Part shown: piece after piece, positions 1 to 7,787 of the stretch
Layout of the letters: every line of letters begins with the position of its first letter
Position numbering within the stretch: the first letter of the stretch is position 1
Assembly (NCBI GenBank): GCA_964600075.1
Contig: CAZRIE010000012.1
Location: 6,788-70,787, forward strand
Direction of reading: 5' to 3'
DNA from: CAZRIE01 sp964600075
GTDB taxonomy: Bacteria > Bacteroidota > Bacteroidia > Flavobacteriales > Flavobacteriaceae
Length of the DNA stretch: 64,000 nucleotides
Position numbers and translations under genes: made by a program
Notes under the pieces: generated by a model
The model's database searches: none
Told to the model about the DNA's origin: nothing
What the model saw: only the letters and a program-made list of their open reading frames with translations

Positions 1-335
1 CCATCACAAGCGATGCCCTGATGGGCGAATATCAGGATATACACTTTTATAATAGAGAGCATACGGAATACTATAACCATCATGTACTTTCGTATGTGCG
101 ATGGTCAGATTCAGAAAAGTTAATTGTCGTTTCTAATTTCGATGCGAACGACTGGTTCGGGTTCGAACTGAAAATCCCTGGGGAGGTCATCAAAAAATGG
201 CAGTTATCCGAAGGAAAGCATGCGATAACCGACGTTTTATTCGGAAGTGATAAAATACTGAATGTAGAAAACGGTATCGGAACATTTCGGGTCGATATTA
301 ATCCGTTGGAATCTTATATTTTTAGACTAAACTAG
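1..335 (+). CDS. C-terminal end of an alpha-amylase family (GH13-like) enzyme, 5' part outside the window
   Basis: The frame is open from the window edge (first complete codon at 3) to a TAG at 333-335, so only about the last 110 residues are visible. They resemble the last part of a GH13 barrel plus the C-terminal beta-sandwich: a run with YVRWSDSEKLIVVSNFD, typical of the start of that sandwich, and an ending like VDINPLESYIFRL. No catalytic residue can be checked because the barrel lies upstream. The next gene, a phosphodiesterase, starts 6 bp downstream. The family call rests on C-terminal domain style only; the exact enzyme (amylase, sucrase, branching type) cannot be decided. Confidence 0.7.
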   Translation, partial: ITSDALMGEYQDIHFYNREHTEYYNHHVLSYVRWSDSEKLIVVSNFDANDWFGFELKIPGEVIKKWQLSEGKHAITDVLFGSDKILNVENGIGTFRVDINPLESYIFRLN

Positions 336-341
336 TTTTTT

Positions 342-1091
342 ATGGGAAGGGTGTCAATATTAATTATTTTATCAATACTACTAACATCAAGTTGTATGGA
401 AGGAAAAAAACCATTGGTCATAGGTCACCGTGGTGCCATGGGCCATGAAACCGAAAACACGTTGATATCTGTTCAAAAGGCCATGGATATGGGTGTTGAC
501 ATGATTGAAATCGACGTTTTTAAAATCAAAAGCGGTGAAATCGTAGTTTTTCATGATGATACCGTAGAACGACTGACCGATGGAGAAGGTAATATCGAAT
601 CCTATTCCCTTTCCGATTTGAAAAAACTGACCGTCGAAGGTGGACATAAAATTCCGACCTTAAAAGAGGTGCTTGATGTTATGGAAGCGAAGACCTTTTT
701 AAATATTGAGCTTAAAGGAGCGAACACCGCCAAAGATGTCAATACGATCGTTAATGAATATGCAAAAGACAAGGGATGGAAGTTGACCGATTTTATCATT
801 TCCAGTTTCAAATGGGACGAACTGCGCGAGATGCGAAAGTTTAACGATTCCATTCCTCTTGCGATTTTGACAGGTGAGGATCCCTTAGACGCAATTCCTA
901 TAGCTAACGAATTGAATGCGGAAGCTATCAACCCCAGTTTTAAGAACCTTACGGCAGCCAATAGTCTTGCCTTAAAAGAGGCCGGATTTAAAATTTACCC
1001 GTGGACGGTCAACGAACCTCAAGATATTTTGATAATGAAAAAATTCGAAGTTGACGGTATCATAACCAACTACCCAGAACGTGTAAAATAA
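342..1091 (+). CDS. Glycerophosphodiester phosphodiesterase, lipoprotein
   Basis: Likely hydrolyses glycerophosphodiesters to glycerol-3-phosphate and an alcohol (GDPD/UgpQ family, TIM barrel). The first 18 residues form a lipoprotein signal ending LLTSSC, so the enzyme is probably anchored in the envelope and acts in the periplasm. Family motifs are clear: HRG at about residue 29 followed by ETENT (usual HRGxxxxxPENT), EIDVFK with the metal-binding acidic pair, FHDDTVERLT, and NIELKG. Length of 249 residues suits the family. The stop codon TAA shares its last base with the ATG of the flavoprotein gene, so the two are probably co-transcribed. The substrate is not shown by the sequence. Confidence 0.9.
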   Translation: MGRVSILIILSILLTSSCMEGKKPLVIGHRGAMGHETENTLISVQKAMDMGVDMIEIDVFKIKSGEIVVFHDDTVERLTDGEGNIESYSLSDLKKLTVEGGHKIPTLKEVLDVMEAKTFLNIELKGANTAKDVNTIVNEYAKDKGWKLTDFIISSFKWDELREMRKFNDSIPLAILTGEDPLDAIPIANELNAEAINPSFKNLTAANSLALKEAGFKIYPWTVNEPQDILIMKKFEVDGIITNYPERVK

Positions 1092-2371
1092 TGTTCGACG
1101 TAATCATTATCGGTGGGGGTGCGGCAGGCTTTTATACGGCCATTCATATCGCTGAAGCCAGACCCGACCTCAAGATAGCGATTTTGGAACGTGGAAAAGA
1201 AGTGCTGGGTAAAGTCAAGGTTTCAGGTGGTGGTCGTTGTAACGTTACCCACGCGGAGTTCGACCCGAAAGAACTTGTTAAGAACTACCCCAGAGGTGAA
1301 AAGGAGCTTTTAGGTCCGTTTTACACGCACTGCAGCGGTGATACGGTAGCTTTTTTTGAGAAAAGGGGAATTACATTGAAAATCGAGGCGGATGGACGTA
1401 TGTTTCCCGTCTCCAATTCTTCACAGACCATTATCGATTGCTTTTTGAACGAAGCCGATAGACTAGGTGTCAAAGTATTTAGGCATAGTACGGTAACGAG
1501 TATTGAACCTTTTGAACTTGAACATGAGGAGAACGGGTGGCAGATAACTTCAATTAAGAATACGTACCGCTGTAAAAAAATAGTAGTTGCAACGGGAAGC
1601 AATCCAAAAATCTGGAAGATCTTACAAAAGCTAGGACATAACCTCGAACCTGCCATACCTTCTTTATTCACATTTAATTGTAAGGATATACGTATTGCTG
1701 GTATTCCGGGGGTGAGTACTTCTGCGAGAGTCGATGTGCTTGAACAACGACCTAATGATGCAAAAATCAGCATACTACTAAAAAGCAAAAATCAGAGACC
1801 ACCTTTGATGACCTCCGAGGGGCCGGTACTTATAACCCATTGGGGTATAAGTGGTCCCGCAATTTTAAAATTATCGGCTTGGGGCGCTAAACTATTGAAC
1901 GGTATGGGCTACCGTTTCAAGATAAGGGTCAATTGGCTGCCGGATTATAGTTTTGAAGGCGTTTTAGGCTTATTCATGGAAATCAAGACCATTGAGGCCA
2001 AAAAAACAGTGTTTCGCACGAAAGCAGTAGATTTGCCCAGACGTCTATGGACGAAATTGGTACGGGCGTCAGGTATTGCAGAAACCGATAAATGGGCCGA
2101 TGTAACAAAAATACAATTAGAAAAATTGGTTGGCCAACTAACCAAGTGCGAACTGCAAATTGAGGGTAAAAGTACTTTTAAAGAAGAATTTGTGACCGCC
2201 GGAGGCATTGTTCTAAAGGAAATCAATTTTAAGACCTTCGAAAGTAAAAAGCTTAAAAACATGTACTTTGCCGGAGAGGTGATTGATGTGGACGCCATTA
2301 CCGGGGGATTCAATTTTCAAAATGCATGGACGGGTGGCTATATAGTGGCCCAGGCTATTACGAGTTCATAG
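1091..2371 (+). CDS. HI0933/BaiN-type FAD-binding flavoprotein
   Basis: A 426-residue flavoprotein of the HI0933-like family (NAD(P)/FAD-dependent oxidoreductase, sometimes labelled aminoacetone oxidase family). The N-terminus has the dinucleotide fold IIGGGAAGFYTA (about 5-16), then the family signature KVSGGGRCNVTH near 45-56, a second nucleotide-binding run VVATGSNP, and a C-terminal GGFNFQNAWTGGYI that closes the FAD site. The substrate of this family is generally unknown. It overlaps the phosphodiesterase gene by one base, and the DUF1697 gene begins 2 bp after its stop, which suggests a three-gene unit. Nothing in the protein looks truncated. Confidence 0.85.
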   Translation: MFDVIIIGGGAAGFYTAIHIAEARPDLKIAILERGKEVLGKVKVSGGGRCNVTHAEFDPKELVKNYPRGEKELLGPFYTHCSGDTVAFFEKRGITLKIEADGRMFPVSNSSQTIIDCFLNEADRLGVKVFRHSTVTSIEPFELEHEENGWQITSIKNTYRCKKIVVATGSNPKIWKILQKLGHNLEPAIPSLFTFNCKDIRIAGIPGVSTSARVDVLEQRPNDAKISILLKSKNQRPPLMTSEGPVLITHWGISGPAILKLSAWGAKLLNGMGYRFKIRVNWLPDYSFEGVLGLFMEIKTIEAKKTVFRTKAVDLPRRLWTKLVRASGIAETDKWADVTKIQLEKLVGQLTKCELQIEGKSTFKEEFVTAGGIVLKEINFKTFESKKLKNMYFAGEVIDVDAITGGFNFQNAWTGGYIVAQAITSS

Positions 2372-2373
2372 TG

Positions 2374-2913
2374 ATGAAAAACTTTATTGCGTTACTTAGG
2401 GGTGTCAATGTAAGCGGACAGAAGGCAATGCCCATGGCCGAGCTTAGGGCTTTGCTTGAAAAATTAAAGTTTCAAAATGTGATGACCTATATCCAAAGTG
2501 GTAACATCGCCTTTGGCGCTACTGAAACGGATAAGGGTATTTTAGAGAAAAGAATCAAAACCGGTATTCAAGACGTATTTGGTTTTGACGTTCCGGTGCT
2601 GGTAAAATCTAAAAGAGATTTTGAAAGCATATTGGAACAAAACCCATATACTGATTCGGAAGCTCTCGAACGCAAGGAAGTCTATTTTGTTTTACTAAAA
2701 AATACCCCTCGAGGAGAACTAGTTGATGCGTTTCAGCAGCTAACCTTCGAAAACGAACATTTTTTTATAACTAAAGACTGTGTCTATCTTCTTTGCCAAA
2801 ATGGTTATGGTAAAGCCAAACTCAATAACAACCTTATTGAAAGAAAACTAATGGTTGAGGCAACCACACGCAATTATAGAACGATGATGAAGTTGCTGGA
2901 AATATCAAAATAA
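2374..2913 (+). CDS. DUF1697 family protein
   Basis: A 179-residue protein of the DUF1697 family, function unknown. It opens with the typical FIALLRGVNVSGQ, followed by the KLKFQNVMTYIQSGNIAF segment; the C-terminus contains KLNNNLIERKL and TTRNYRTMMKL, all diagnostic for the family. The frame is open further upstream, to 2326, but ATG at 2374 sits directly after the stop of the flavoprotein gene and begins exactly at the conserved N-terminus, so that start is chosen. No signal peptide. It converges with tspO across a 52-bp gap. Confidence 0.85.
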   Translation: MKNFIALLRGVNVSGQKAMPMAELRALLEKLKFQNVMTYIQSGNIAFGATETDKGILEKRIKTGIQDVFGFDVPVLVKSKRDFESILEQNPYTDSEALERKEVYFVLLKNTPRGELVDAFQQLTFENEHFFITKDCVYLLCQNGYGKAKLNNNLIERKLMVEATTRNYRTMMKLLEISK

Positions 2914-2965
2914 TAGTTTCGAGTTTCAAGTCGGTATCGAACCTGAAACAAGAAACCCCTTAAAC

Positions 2966-3439
2966 CTAATTCATCTCCCATATTTTATAATTCAGCGCCG
3001 TCGCAAAACATACCCATAAAAGATAGGGCAACAACAAGAGGGCGGCGACCTTGCTGACCACCTTGAACCAATGGATAGTTAGTACAAGCAGAATCAGCAA
3101 AGAAATAATGACTATAAGAGCCCAAAAGGGTTCTTTGAGGCCAAAGAAAACAATGCTCCAGGCCGCATTTAGAAGCAATTGAAACCCAAAATGGTACAAG
3201 GCCGTCTTGACCAATAAATGATGTAGCCCTTTGCCCCAGACAATGCCGGCGGCAATACCCATCAGAATGTAAAGAAGAGCCCAGACTGGTGCGAAAATCC
3301 AGTTGGGTGGGTTGAAGCTAGGTTTATTAAGGGTAAGGTACCAGTCGTTTACCGAACTTTGAGTGGCAAAACTTGTTAGAAAACCGATAACTACACAAAT
3401 GCAGACCGCATAGGCAATATATTTAAGTTTTTTTTTCAA
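2966..3439 (-). CDS. tspO: TspO/MBR family tryptophan-rich membrane protein
   Basis: A 157-residue integral membrane protein of the TspO / translocator protein family, which binds porphyrins and is linked to tetrapyrrole and stress responses in bacteria. About five hydrophobic helices are visible. The family signatures are WYLTLNKPSFNPPNWIFAPVW (residues about 33-53), the run of tryptophans (W52, and AAWSIVFF later), and the final FATALNYKIW. Transcribed leftward from a region shared with the divergent mevalonate decarboxylase gene. Ligand and role are not visible from the sequence. Confidence 0.9.
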   Translation of the reverse strand: MKKKLKYIAYAVCICVVIGFLTSFATQSSVNDWYLTLNKPSFNPPNWIFAPVWALLYILMGIAAGIVWGKGLHHLLVKTALYHFGFQLLLNAAWSIVFFGLKEPFWALIVIISLLILLVLTIHWFKVVSKVAALLLLPYLLWVCFATALNYKIWEMN

Positions 3440-3509
3440 TTTGGCTGGTGTATTTCTTCCTAAAATAGTGATTTATTTGATCGGAGCGTATCACAATCTG
3501 CTTAAAAAC

Positions 3510-3517
3510 TATCTTTG
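3510..3517 (+). promoter_or_regulatory. Bacteroidetes-type -7 promoter element for mvaD
   Basis: TATCTTTG matches the -7 consensus TAnnTTTG of the Bacteroidetes housekeeping sigma factor. It ends 18 bases before the ATG at 3536, which is the normal distance, and so excludes the upstream TTG at 3515 as the start. No clear -33 TTTG at the ideal 19-base spacing. Confidence 0.65.
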
Positions 3518-3535
3518 CACAAAATAGATTTTGCA

Positions 3536-4618
3536 ATGACCGAAAAAGACTTTATTCCTTCATCATACGCTGAACTTAAAGCTTCCGGAAAAACGACATG
3601 GAAATCGCCCAGCAATATTGCATTGGTCAAGTATTGGGGGAAAAGAGAAAATCAAGTTCCGGCTAATCCTTCTGTAAGTTTCACATTAGACGTATGCACT
3701 ACGACCACTTCACTTTCCTATGCAAAACTGGAAAAAAAGGCACATGATTTTTCATTCGAATTGTTTTTTGAAGGAGAGATTAAGGAAGGTTTTCGGCCCA
3801 AGGTCGAGACCTTTTTTAAACGTATCGAAAAGTATATTCCCTTTTTAAAGAGCTATCATTTTATTATTGAGACTTCCAATTCGTTTCCCCATAGCAGTGG
3901 CATAGCGTCTTCGGCTAGCGGCATGTCGGCAATTGCCCTTTGTTTGATGGATTTGGAAAAGGAGCTTATCCCAGAAATGGATACTATGTTTTTCAAAAAG
4001 AAGGCGTCTTTTTTGGCCCGTCTTGGTTCAGGTAGTGCCTGCCGCAGTATTGAGGGCGATATAGCGCAATGGGGCCATCATGAAAATACTCCGGGCAGTT
4101 CTAATCTTTACGCAATTAAGTACCCTTATAAAGTACATAATGTATTTAAAAACTACCAAGATACCATCCTGCTAGTCGACAAGGGTCAAAAGCAGGTGAG
4201 CAGTACTATTGGTCACGATTTAATGTACAATCATCCGTTCGCAAATCAGCGATTCGATCAGGCGCATGAAAATCTGACAAAACTTAAAACGATTTTTACC
4301 GGAGGAAATTTAAACGAATTTGTGAAAATCGTCGAAAGTGAGGCATTGACCTTGCACGCTATGATGATGACCAGTCAGCCTTATTTTATATTGATGAAAC
4401 CGAATACGCTTGAAATCATAAATAAAATATGGGCTTTTCGAAAAATTTCAAAGACCAATGTTTGCTTTACCCTAGATGCCGGTGCAAATGTTCATGTGCT
4501 TTATCCCGAGAACGAAAAGGATGAGGTTTATAAATTCATCAAAACCGAACTGCTTGGGTATTGTGAAAACGGACAACATATCTGCGACCAATTAGGTATT
4601 GGGGCGAAGAAACGCTGA
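3536..4618 (+). CDS. mvaD: Diphosphomevalonate decarboxylase
   Basis: Converts mevalonate 5-diphosphate to isopentenyl diphosphate with ATP, in the cytoplasm. The protein is a GHMP-superfamily enzyme of about 360 residues. Visible motifs: WKSPSNIALVKYWGKR near the N-terminus (substrate and phosphate contacts), SSGIASSASGMSAIAL (the GHMP phosphate loop), GSGSACRSIEGDIAQW, and TLDAGANVHVLYP near the C-terminus, with the conserved catalytic aspartate in LDAGAN. Start chosen at ATG 3536 because it lies at a normal distance behind the TATCTTTG promoter; a TTG at 3515 would fall inside that promoter region. Mevalonate kinase follows at 4711 with its own promoter, so both pathway steps sit together. 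Confidence 0.93.
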   Translation: MTEKDFIPSSYAELKASGKTTWKSPSNIALVKYWGKRENQVPANPSVSFTLDVCTTTTSLSYAKLEKKAHDFSFELFFEGEIKEGFRPKVETFFKRIEKYIPFLKSYHFIIETSNSFPHSSGIASSASGMSAIALCLMDLEKELIPEMDTMFFKKKASFLARLGSGSACRSIEGDIAQWGHHENTPGSSNLYAIKYPYKVHNVFKNYQDTILLVDKGQKQVSSTIGHDLMYNHPFANQRFDQAHENLTKLKTIFTGGNLNEFVKIVESEALTLHAMMMTSQPYFILMKPNTLEIINKIWAFRKISKTNVCFTLDAGANVHVLYPENEKDEVYKFIKTELLGYCENGQHICDQLGIGAKKR

Positions 4619-4677
4619 TACATGGCTTATTGGCGGTGGTACAGACCACATAGTCGTTTTTTCAAATCAAAAATTCG

Positions 4678-4685
4678 TATCTTTG
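4678..4685 (+). promoter_or_regulatory. Bacteroidetes-type -7 promoter element for mevalonate kinase
   Basis: TATCTTTG, a full match to TAnnTTTG, 25 bases upstream of the ATG at 4711. It gives the kinase-prenyltransferase pair its own start of transcription although it lies just downstream of mvaD. Confidence 0.65.
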
Positions 4686-4710
4686 CAATGTAAAATAATG
4701 CAATTACCAT

Positions 4711-5649
4711 ATGAAAGGACCCTTGTTTTATTCGAAAATTCTTCTTTTCGGAGAATACGGAATCATCAAAGATTCCAAAGGACTCTCCATTCCATATAAC
4801 TTTTTTAAGGGTGCTTTGAAGACCGATGAAAATCCATCTGAATCGGCCAAAAAATCGAATCAAAGCTTAAGGGAATTCGAAGGATATCTAGAGATGTTAC
4901 AAAAGAACAGCCCTAAACTCGTTTCTTTTGATTTCGATACTTTAAAGACCGATATTGCCTCGGGCATGTATTTTGACAGTTCCATTCCGCAGGGTTATGG
5001 TGTTGGTAGTAGCGGTGCACTCGTCGCCGCTATCTATGACAAATACGCCCATGATAAAGTAACGGTGCTCGAAAATCTGACCCGTGAAAAATTACTCAAA
5101 TTAAAACTTATTTTTGGTAAAATGGAATCTTTTTTCCATGGCAAATCATCTGGTTTAGATCCATTGAACAGCTATTTAAGCCTTCCGATCCTTATTAATT
5201 CAAAAAACAATATCGAATCTACGAGTATTCCGTCCCAGAACACCGAAGGCAAGGGTGCGGTATTCTTGCTAGACAGTGGTTCGACCGGCGAAACCGCGCC
5301 GATGGTACAGCTTTTTATGGAAAAAATGAAGCAAGAAGGTTTCCGGAATATGTTGAAGAACCAGTTTATCAAACATACTGATGCCTGTGTCGAAGATTTT
5401 GTGAACGGAGACGTAAAATCACTTTTCGGAAATTTGAAACAACTTTCGCATGTGGTGCTCGATAATTTCAAGCCGATGATTCCTGCAAAATTCCATGAAC
5501 TTTGGAAACGAGGAATAGATACCAACGAGTACTATCTAAAACTCTGTGGTTCTGGTGGGGGCGGTTATATTCTGGGCTTTACCCAAGATTTTGAAAAGGC
5601 CCAAAATGCTTTGAACGGCTACAAGTTAGAAGTCGTTTATAACTTCTAG
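4711..5649 (+). CDS. Mevalonate kinase-like GHMP kinase
   Basis: Probably phosphorylates mevalonate at C5. The 312-residue protein has an N-terminal KILLFGEYGIIKDSKGL (substrate-binding segment of mevalonate and related kinases), the phosphate loop PQGYGVGSSGALVAA near residue 92, the FHGKSSGLDPLNSYLSLP segment carrying the catalytic aspartate, and the C-terminal glycine loop LCGSGGGGYILGF. It lies between mvaD and a prenyltransferase, supporting an isoprenoid role. A phosphomevalonate kinase role cannot be excluded from motifs alone, since the GHMP kinases of this pathway are alike. The UbiA gene begins 16 bp downstream and is likely co-transcribed. Confidence 0.85.
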   Translation: MKGPLFYSKILLFGEYGIIKDSKGLSIPYNFFKGALKTDENPSESAKKSNQSLREFEGYLEMLQKNSPKLVSFDFDTLKTDIASGMYFDSSIPQGYGVGSSGALVAAIYDKYAHDKVTVLENLTREKLLKLKLIFGKMESFFHGKSSGLDPLNSYLSLPILINSKNNIESTSIPSQNTEGKGAVFLLDSGSTGETAPMVQLFMEKMKQEGFRNMLKNQFIKHTDACVEDFVNGDVKSLFGNLKQLSHVVLDNFKPMIPAKFHELWKRGIDTNEYYLKLCGSGGGGYILGFTQDFEKAQNALNGYKLEVVYNF

Positions 5650-5665
5650 TACAATTTTCTAAAAC

Positions 5666-6571
5666 ATGTTGAGCAGAAAAAACAAACTCTTGCTTTTAAA
5701 GTTATTGAGTCTGTTTTCTGTGGTGCGAGGCTATAATATTTTAATGGTTGCCTTGGCGCAGTATTTGGCTTCCATTTACATATTGTCCCCTAATTTTCCG
5801 TTACGTAAAGTAATCCTAGATCTCAATCTTTTTTTGATTGTAGTGGCCTCGGGTCTTGTTATCGCAAGTGGCTATATCATCAATAATTTTTACGATGCCG
5901 AGAAAGACTTGATCAATAAACCTAGAAAGAGTATGTTAGATCGATTGGTTAGTCAACGTTTTAAACTGACCACCTATTTTATGCTCAATTTTTTGGCAGT
6001 CTTTGCGGCCAGCTACGTTTCTTTTAAAGCGGTGCTTTTTTTTTCGGCCTATATTTTTGGTATTTGGTTTTATTCGCACAAGTTGAAGAAAGTACCTTTT
6101 GTGGGCAATTTCGTTTCCGCTACTTTGGCGATTGCCCCTTTCTTTGCGGTGTTCGTTTACTATAAAAATTTCGAGACGGTAATTTTCGTACATGCGATTT
6201 TTCTTTTCCTGTTGATATTGGCCAGAGAAATGATAAAGGACTTGGAAAATATTGCCGGTGATATGGCACAGAACTACAAGACTGTTCCTGTATTGTATGG
6301 TGCGCGATTTTCTAAAATTTGTATTTGTATTCTAGTGTTGTTGACCTTGATTCCTGCTTTACTATTGATCAACTATTTTGATGTAGGTTATATGTATATT
6401 TATTTTTTAGGATGCATCGTATTGCTTCTTTTGTTTACCATAATGCTATGGAAATCGAGAACCAAACTACATTACGTAGGGCTTCATAACATTATCAAAC
6501 TCATCATTGTTATAGGTGTTTTCAGTATTTTGTTAATCGATGTTGACCTTGTTCTCAACCGTATACTATGA
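5666..6571 (+). CDS. UbiA family prenyltransferase, possibly geranylgeranylglycerol-phosphate geranylgeranyltransferase
   Basis: A 301-residue membrane protein of the UbiA family with eight to nine hydrophobic segments. The first prenyl-diphosphate/Mg site is IINNFYDAEKDLINKP (about residues 71-86, N/DxxxDxxxD type); the second is KDLENIAGDMAQNYKTVP, also with the two aspartates expected. It follows mevalonate kinase by 16 bp, so it probably uses a product of that pathway. Flavobacterial relatives in this position are usually called digeranylgeranylglyceryl-phosphate synthase; the acceptor could instead be a quinone or another aromatic. Its stop overlaps the start of the nitrilase pseudogene (ATGA at 6568-6571). 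Confidence 0.85.
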   Translation: MLSRKNKLLLLKLLSLFSVVRGYNILMVALAQYLASIYILSPNFPLRKVILDLNLFLIVVASGLVIASGYIINNFYDAEKDLINKPRKSMLDRLVSQRFKLTTYFMLNFLAVFAASYVSFKAVLFFSAYIFGIWFYSHKLKKVPFVGNFVSATLAIAPFFAVFVYYKNFETVIFVHAIFLFLLILAREMIKDLENIAGDMAQNYKTVPVLYGARFSKICICILVLLTLIPALLLINYFDVGYMYIYFLGCIVLLLLFTIMLWKSRTKLHYVGLHNIIKLIIVIGVFSILLIDVDLVLNRIL

Positions 6572-7520
6572 GCAAAAGCATGTTAAAAGTAGCCATAGCA
6601 CAAATATCCCCGATTTGGTCGAATAAGATTTCCACCCTAAAAAAATTGAAAATACAATTTGGAAAGCTGCCAATAAAAAAGTGGAACTCATCGTTTTTGG
6701 GGAAGCATTCTTGCCTAGTTACACTTTTTGGTTAGCATTGACCGATGGTGCCGCATGGGATTCAAAAGTAAATAAGGAGATTCATGCCCATTATGTACGA
6801 AATGCAGTTCAAATCGAAGTTGGGGAATTGCTACGTGTTCAAGAACTTGCCAAAAAGCACAACATAGCTATATATTTGGGTATTATCGAACGCGCTAAGA
6901 ATAGGGGAGAGCACAGTCTCTATTGTTCTTTGGTCCATATTAATACGAATGGAGAAATCAAATCGGTACATCGAAAACTACAACCGACCTACGATGAGCG
7001 TCTGACCTGGGCGCCAGGCGACGGAAACGGATTACAAGTGCACCCGCTGAAAGAATTTACCGTTGGCGGACTCAATTGTTGGGAAAATTGGATGCCTTTA
7101 CCATGAACAGCACTCTACGGTCAAGGTGAAAATTCAAACATCGCGGTTTGGCCCGGAAGCGATCATAACACTAAAAATATAACCCGGTTCATAGCTCGTG
7201 AATCGTGAAGTTTTTTGACTTCAGTCTCTTCGCTGATGAAAAAGGAAGACTTTCCGAATACCCCCCCCCACATTGATAAAATACTTGAATAGGCACCCAA
7301 GGTATTGGCCAAAGGTGGATCTTGAATTGCAGGTTCCGATGGGGAATGGATTATTGAACCTGTTCTACATAAAGAAGGTCTTATTTATAACACTTTAGAT
7401 TTCAATCGCGTCTACGAAGAACGTCAGAACTTTGATCCAGTTGGGCATTACTCACGCCCTGATGTTATTAAGTTGACAATAAATCGGGTAAGGCAGTCTA
7501 GCGTGGAGTTTGAGGATTGA
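6568..7520 (+). pseudogene. Nitrilase / carbon-nitrogen hydrolase pseudogene
   Basis: A full-length nitrilase-superfamily gene destroyed by mutation. It starts at an ATG overlapping the ubiA stop (ATGA) and gives MLKVAIAQISPIW, then loses one A from a run at about 6639-6645, shifting the frame. In the next frame it continues with all three catalytic regions: FGEAFLPSY (Glu), HRKLQPTYDERLTW (Lys) and LNCWENW (Cys). In-frame stops follow at 7104-7106, 7206-7208, 7290-7292 and 7323-7325, with recognisable nitrilase sequence after each (YGQGEN, VWPGSDHNT, SDGEWIIEPVLHKEGLIYN, NFDPVGHYSRPDV) up to the natural TGA at 7518-7520. The longest intact piece, 6681-7106, lacks the C-terminal half. Not functional as read; the overlapping start implies it was once co-translated with the prenyltransferase. 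Confidence 0.92.
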
Positions 7521-7533
7521 ATTGTTTCTTAGC

Positions 7534-7763
7534 TTATTCCAGTTGAATATTCGGTGCGTACTTCAGGTTATTGTCCTCGGTATCGGTTTTATGAAATGAT
7601 ATTTTTAAGGCACTATGATGATTTTTTTTTAGTTGGTAAAGCGCTACCGCCATTTTCCACCCGTACTGAATTTATTTCAGTATGCTTTTACTAGTTTCAT
7701 CAAGTAATCTTTTATGAAACCGATTAACGGCTTCGATTGCCGCCACATCCAAAACCCTTTGCT
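7534..7763 (-). pseudogene. Unidentified gene remnant (C-terminal end)
   Basis: Read leftward, one frame gives protein-like sequence of about 75 codons: VLDVAAIEAVNRFHKRLLDE, one in-frame stop at 7672-7674, then QYGWKMAVALYQLKKNHHS and ISFHKTDTEDNNLKYAPN, ending at a TAA at 7534-7536. Upstream the same frame is closed by a TAG. The amphipathic, charged composition resembles a real C-terminus rather than chance, but I do not recognise the family. The remnant lies tail-to-tail with the dead nitrilase gene, and the rluB promoter now occupies its upstream edge. It could also be chance coding-like sequence. Confidence 0.45.
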
Positions 7764-7770
7764 ACCTTTG
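7763..7770 (+). promoter_or_regulatory. Bacteroidetes-type -7 promoter element for rluB
   Basis: TACCTTTG, full match to TAnnTTTG, 17 bases before the ATG at 7788. This placement selects ATG 7788 over an upstream TTG at 7737. Confidence 0.65.
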
Positions 7771-7787
7771 CAAAAAATAGGGGTGAT

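Noticed and set aside
3515..4618. A longer mvaD from TTG 3515
   Set aside because: The TATCTTTG promoter overlaps that start; ATG 3536 matches family N-termini.
4599..4863. Small frames around the mvaD-mevalonate kinase junction on both strands
   Set aside because: They overlap genuine genes and the promoter and resemble no protein family.
6681..7325. Recoding of TGA in the nitrilase gene (three of four stops are TGA)
   Set aside because: There is also a TAG and a frameshift, and TGA ends ordinary genes all over the window; simple decay is enough.
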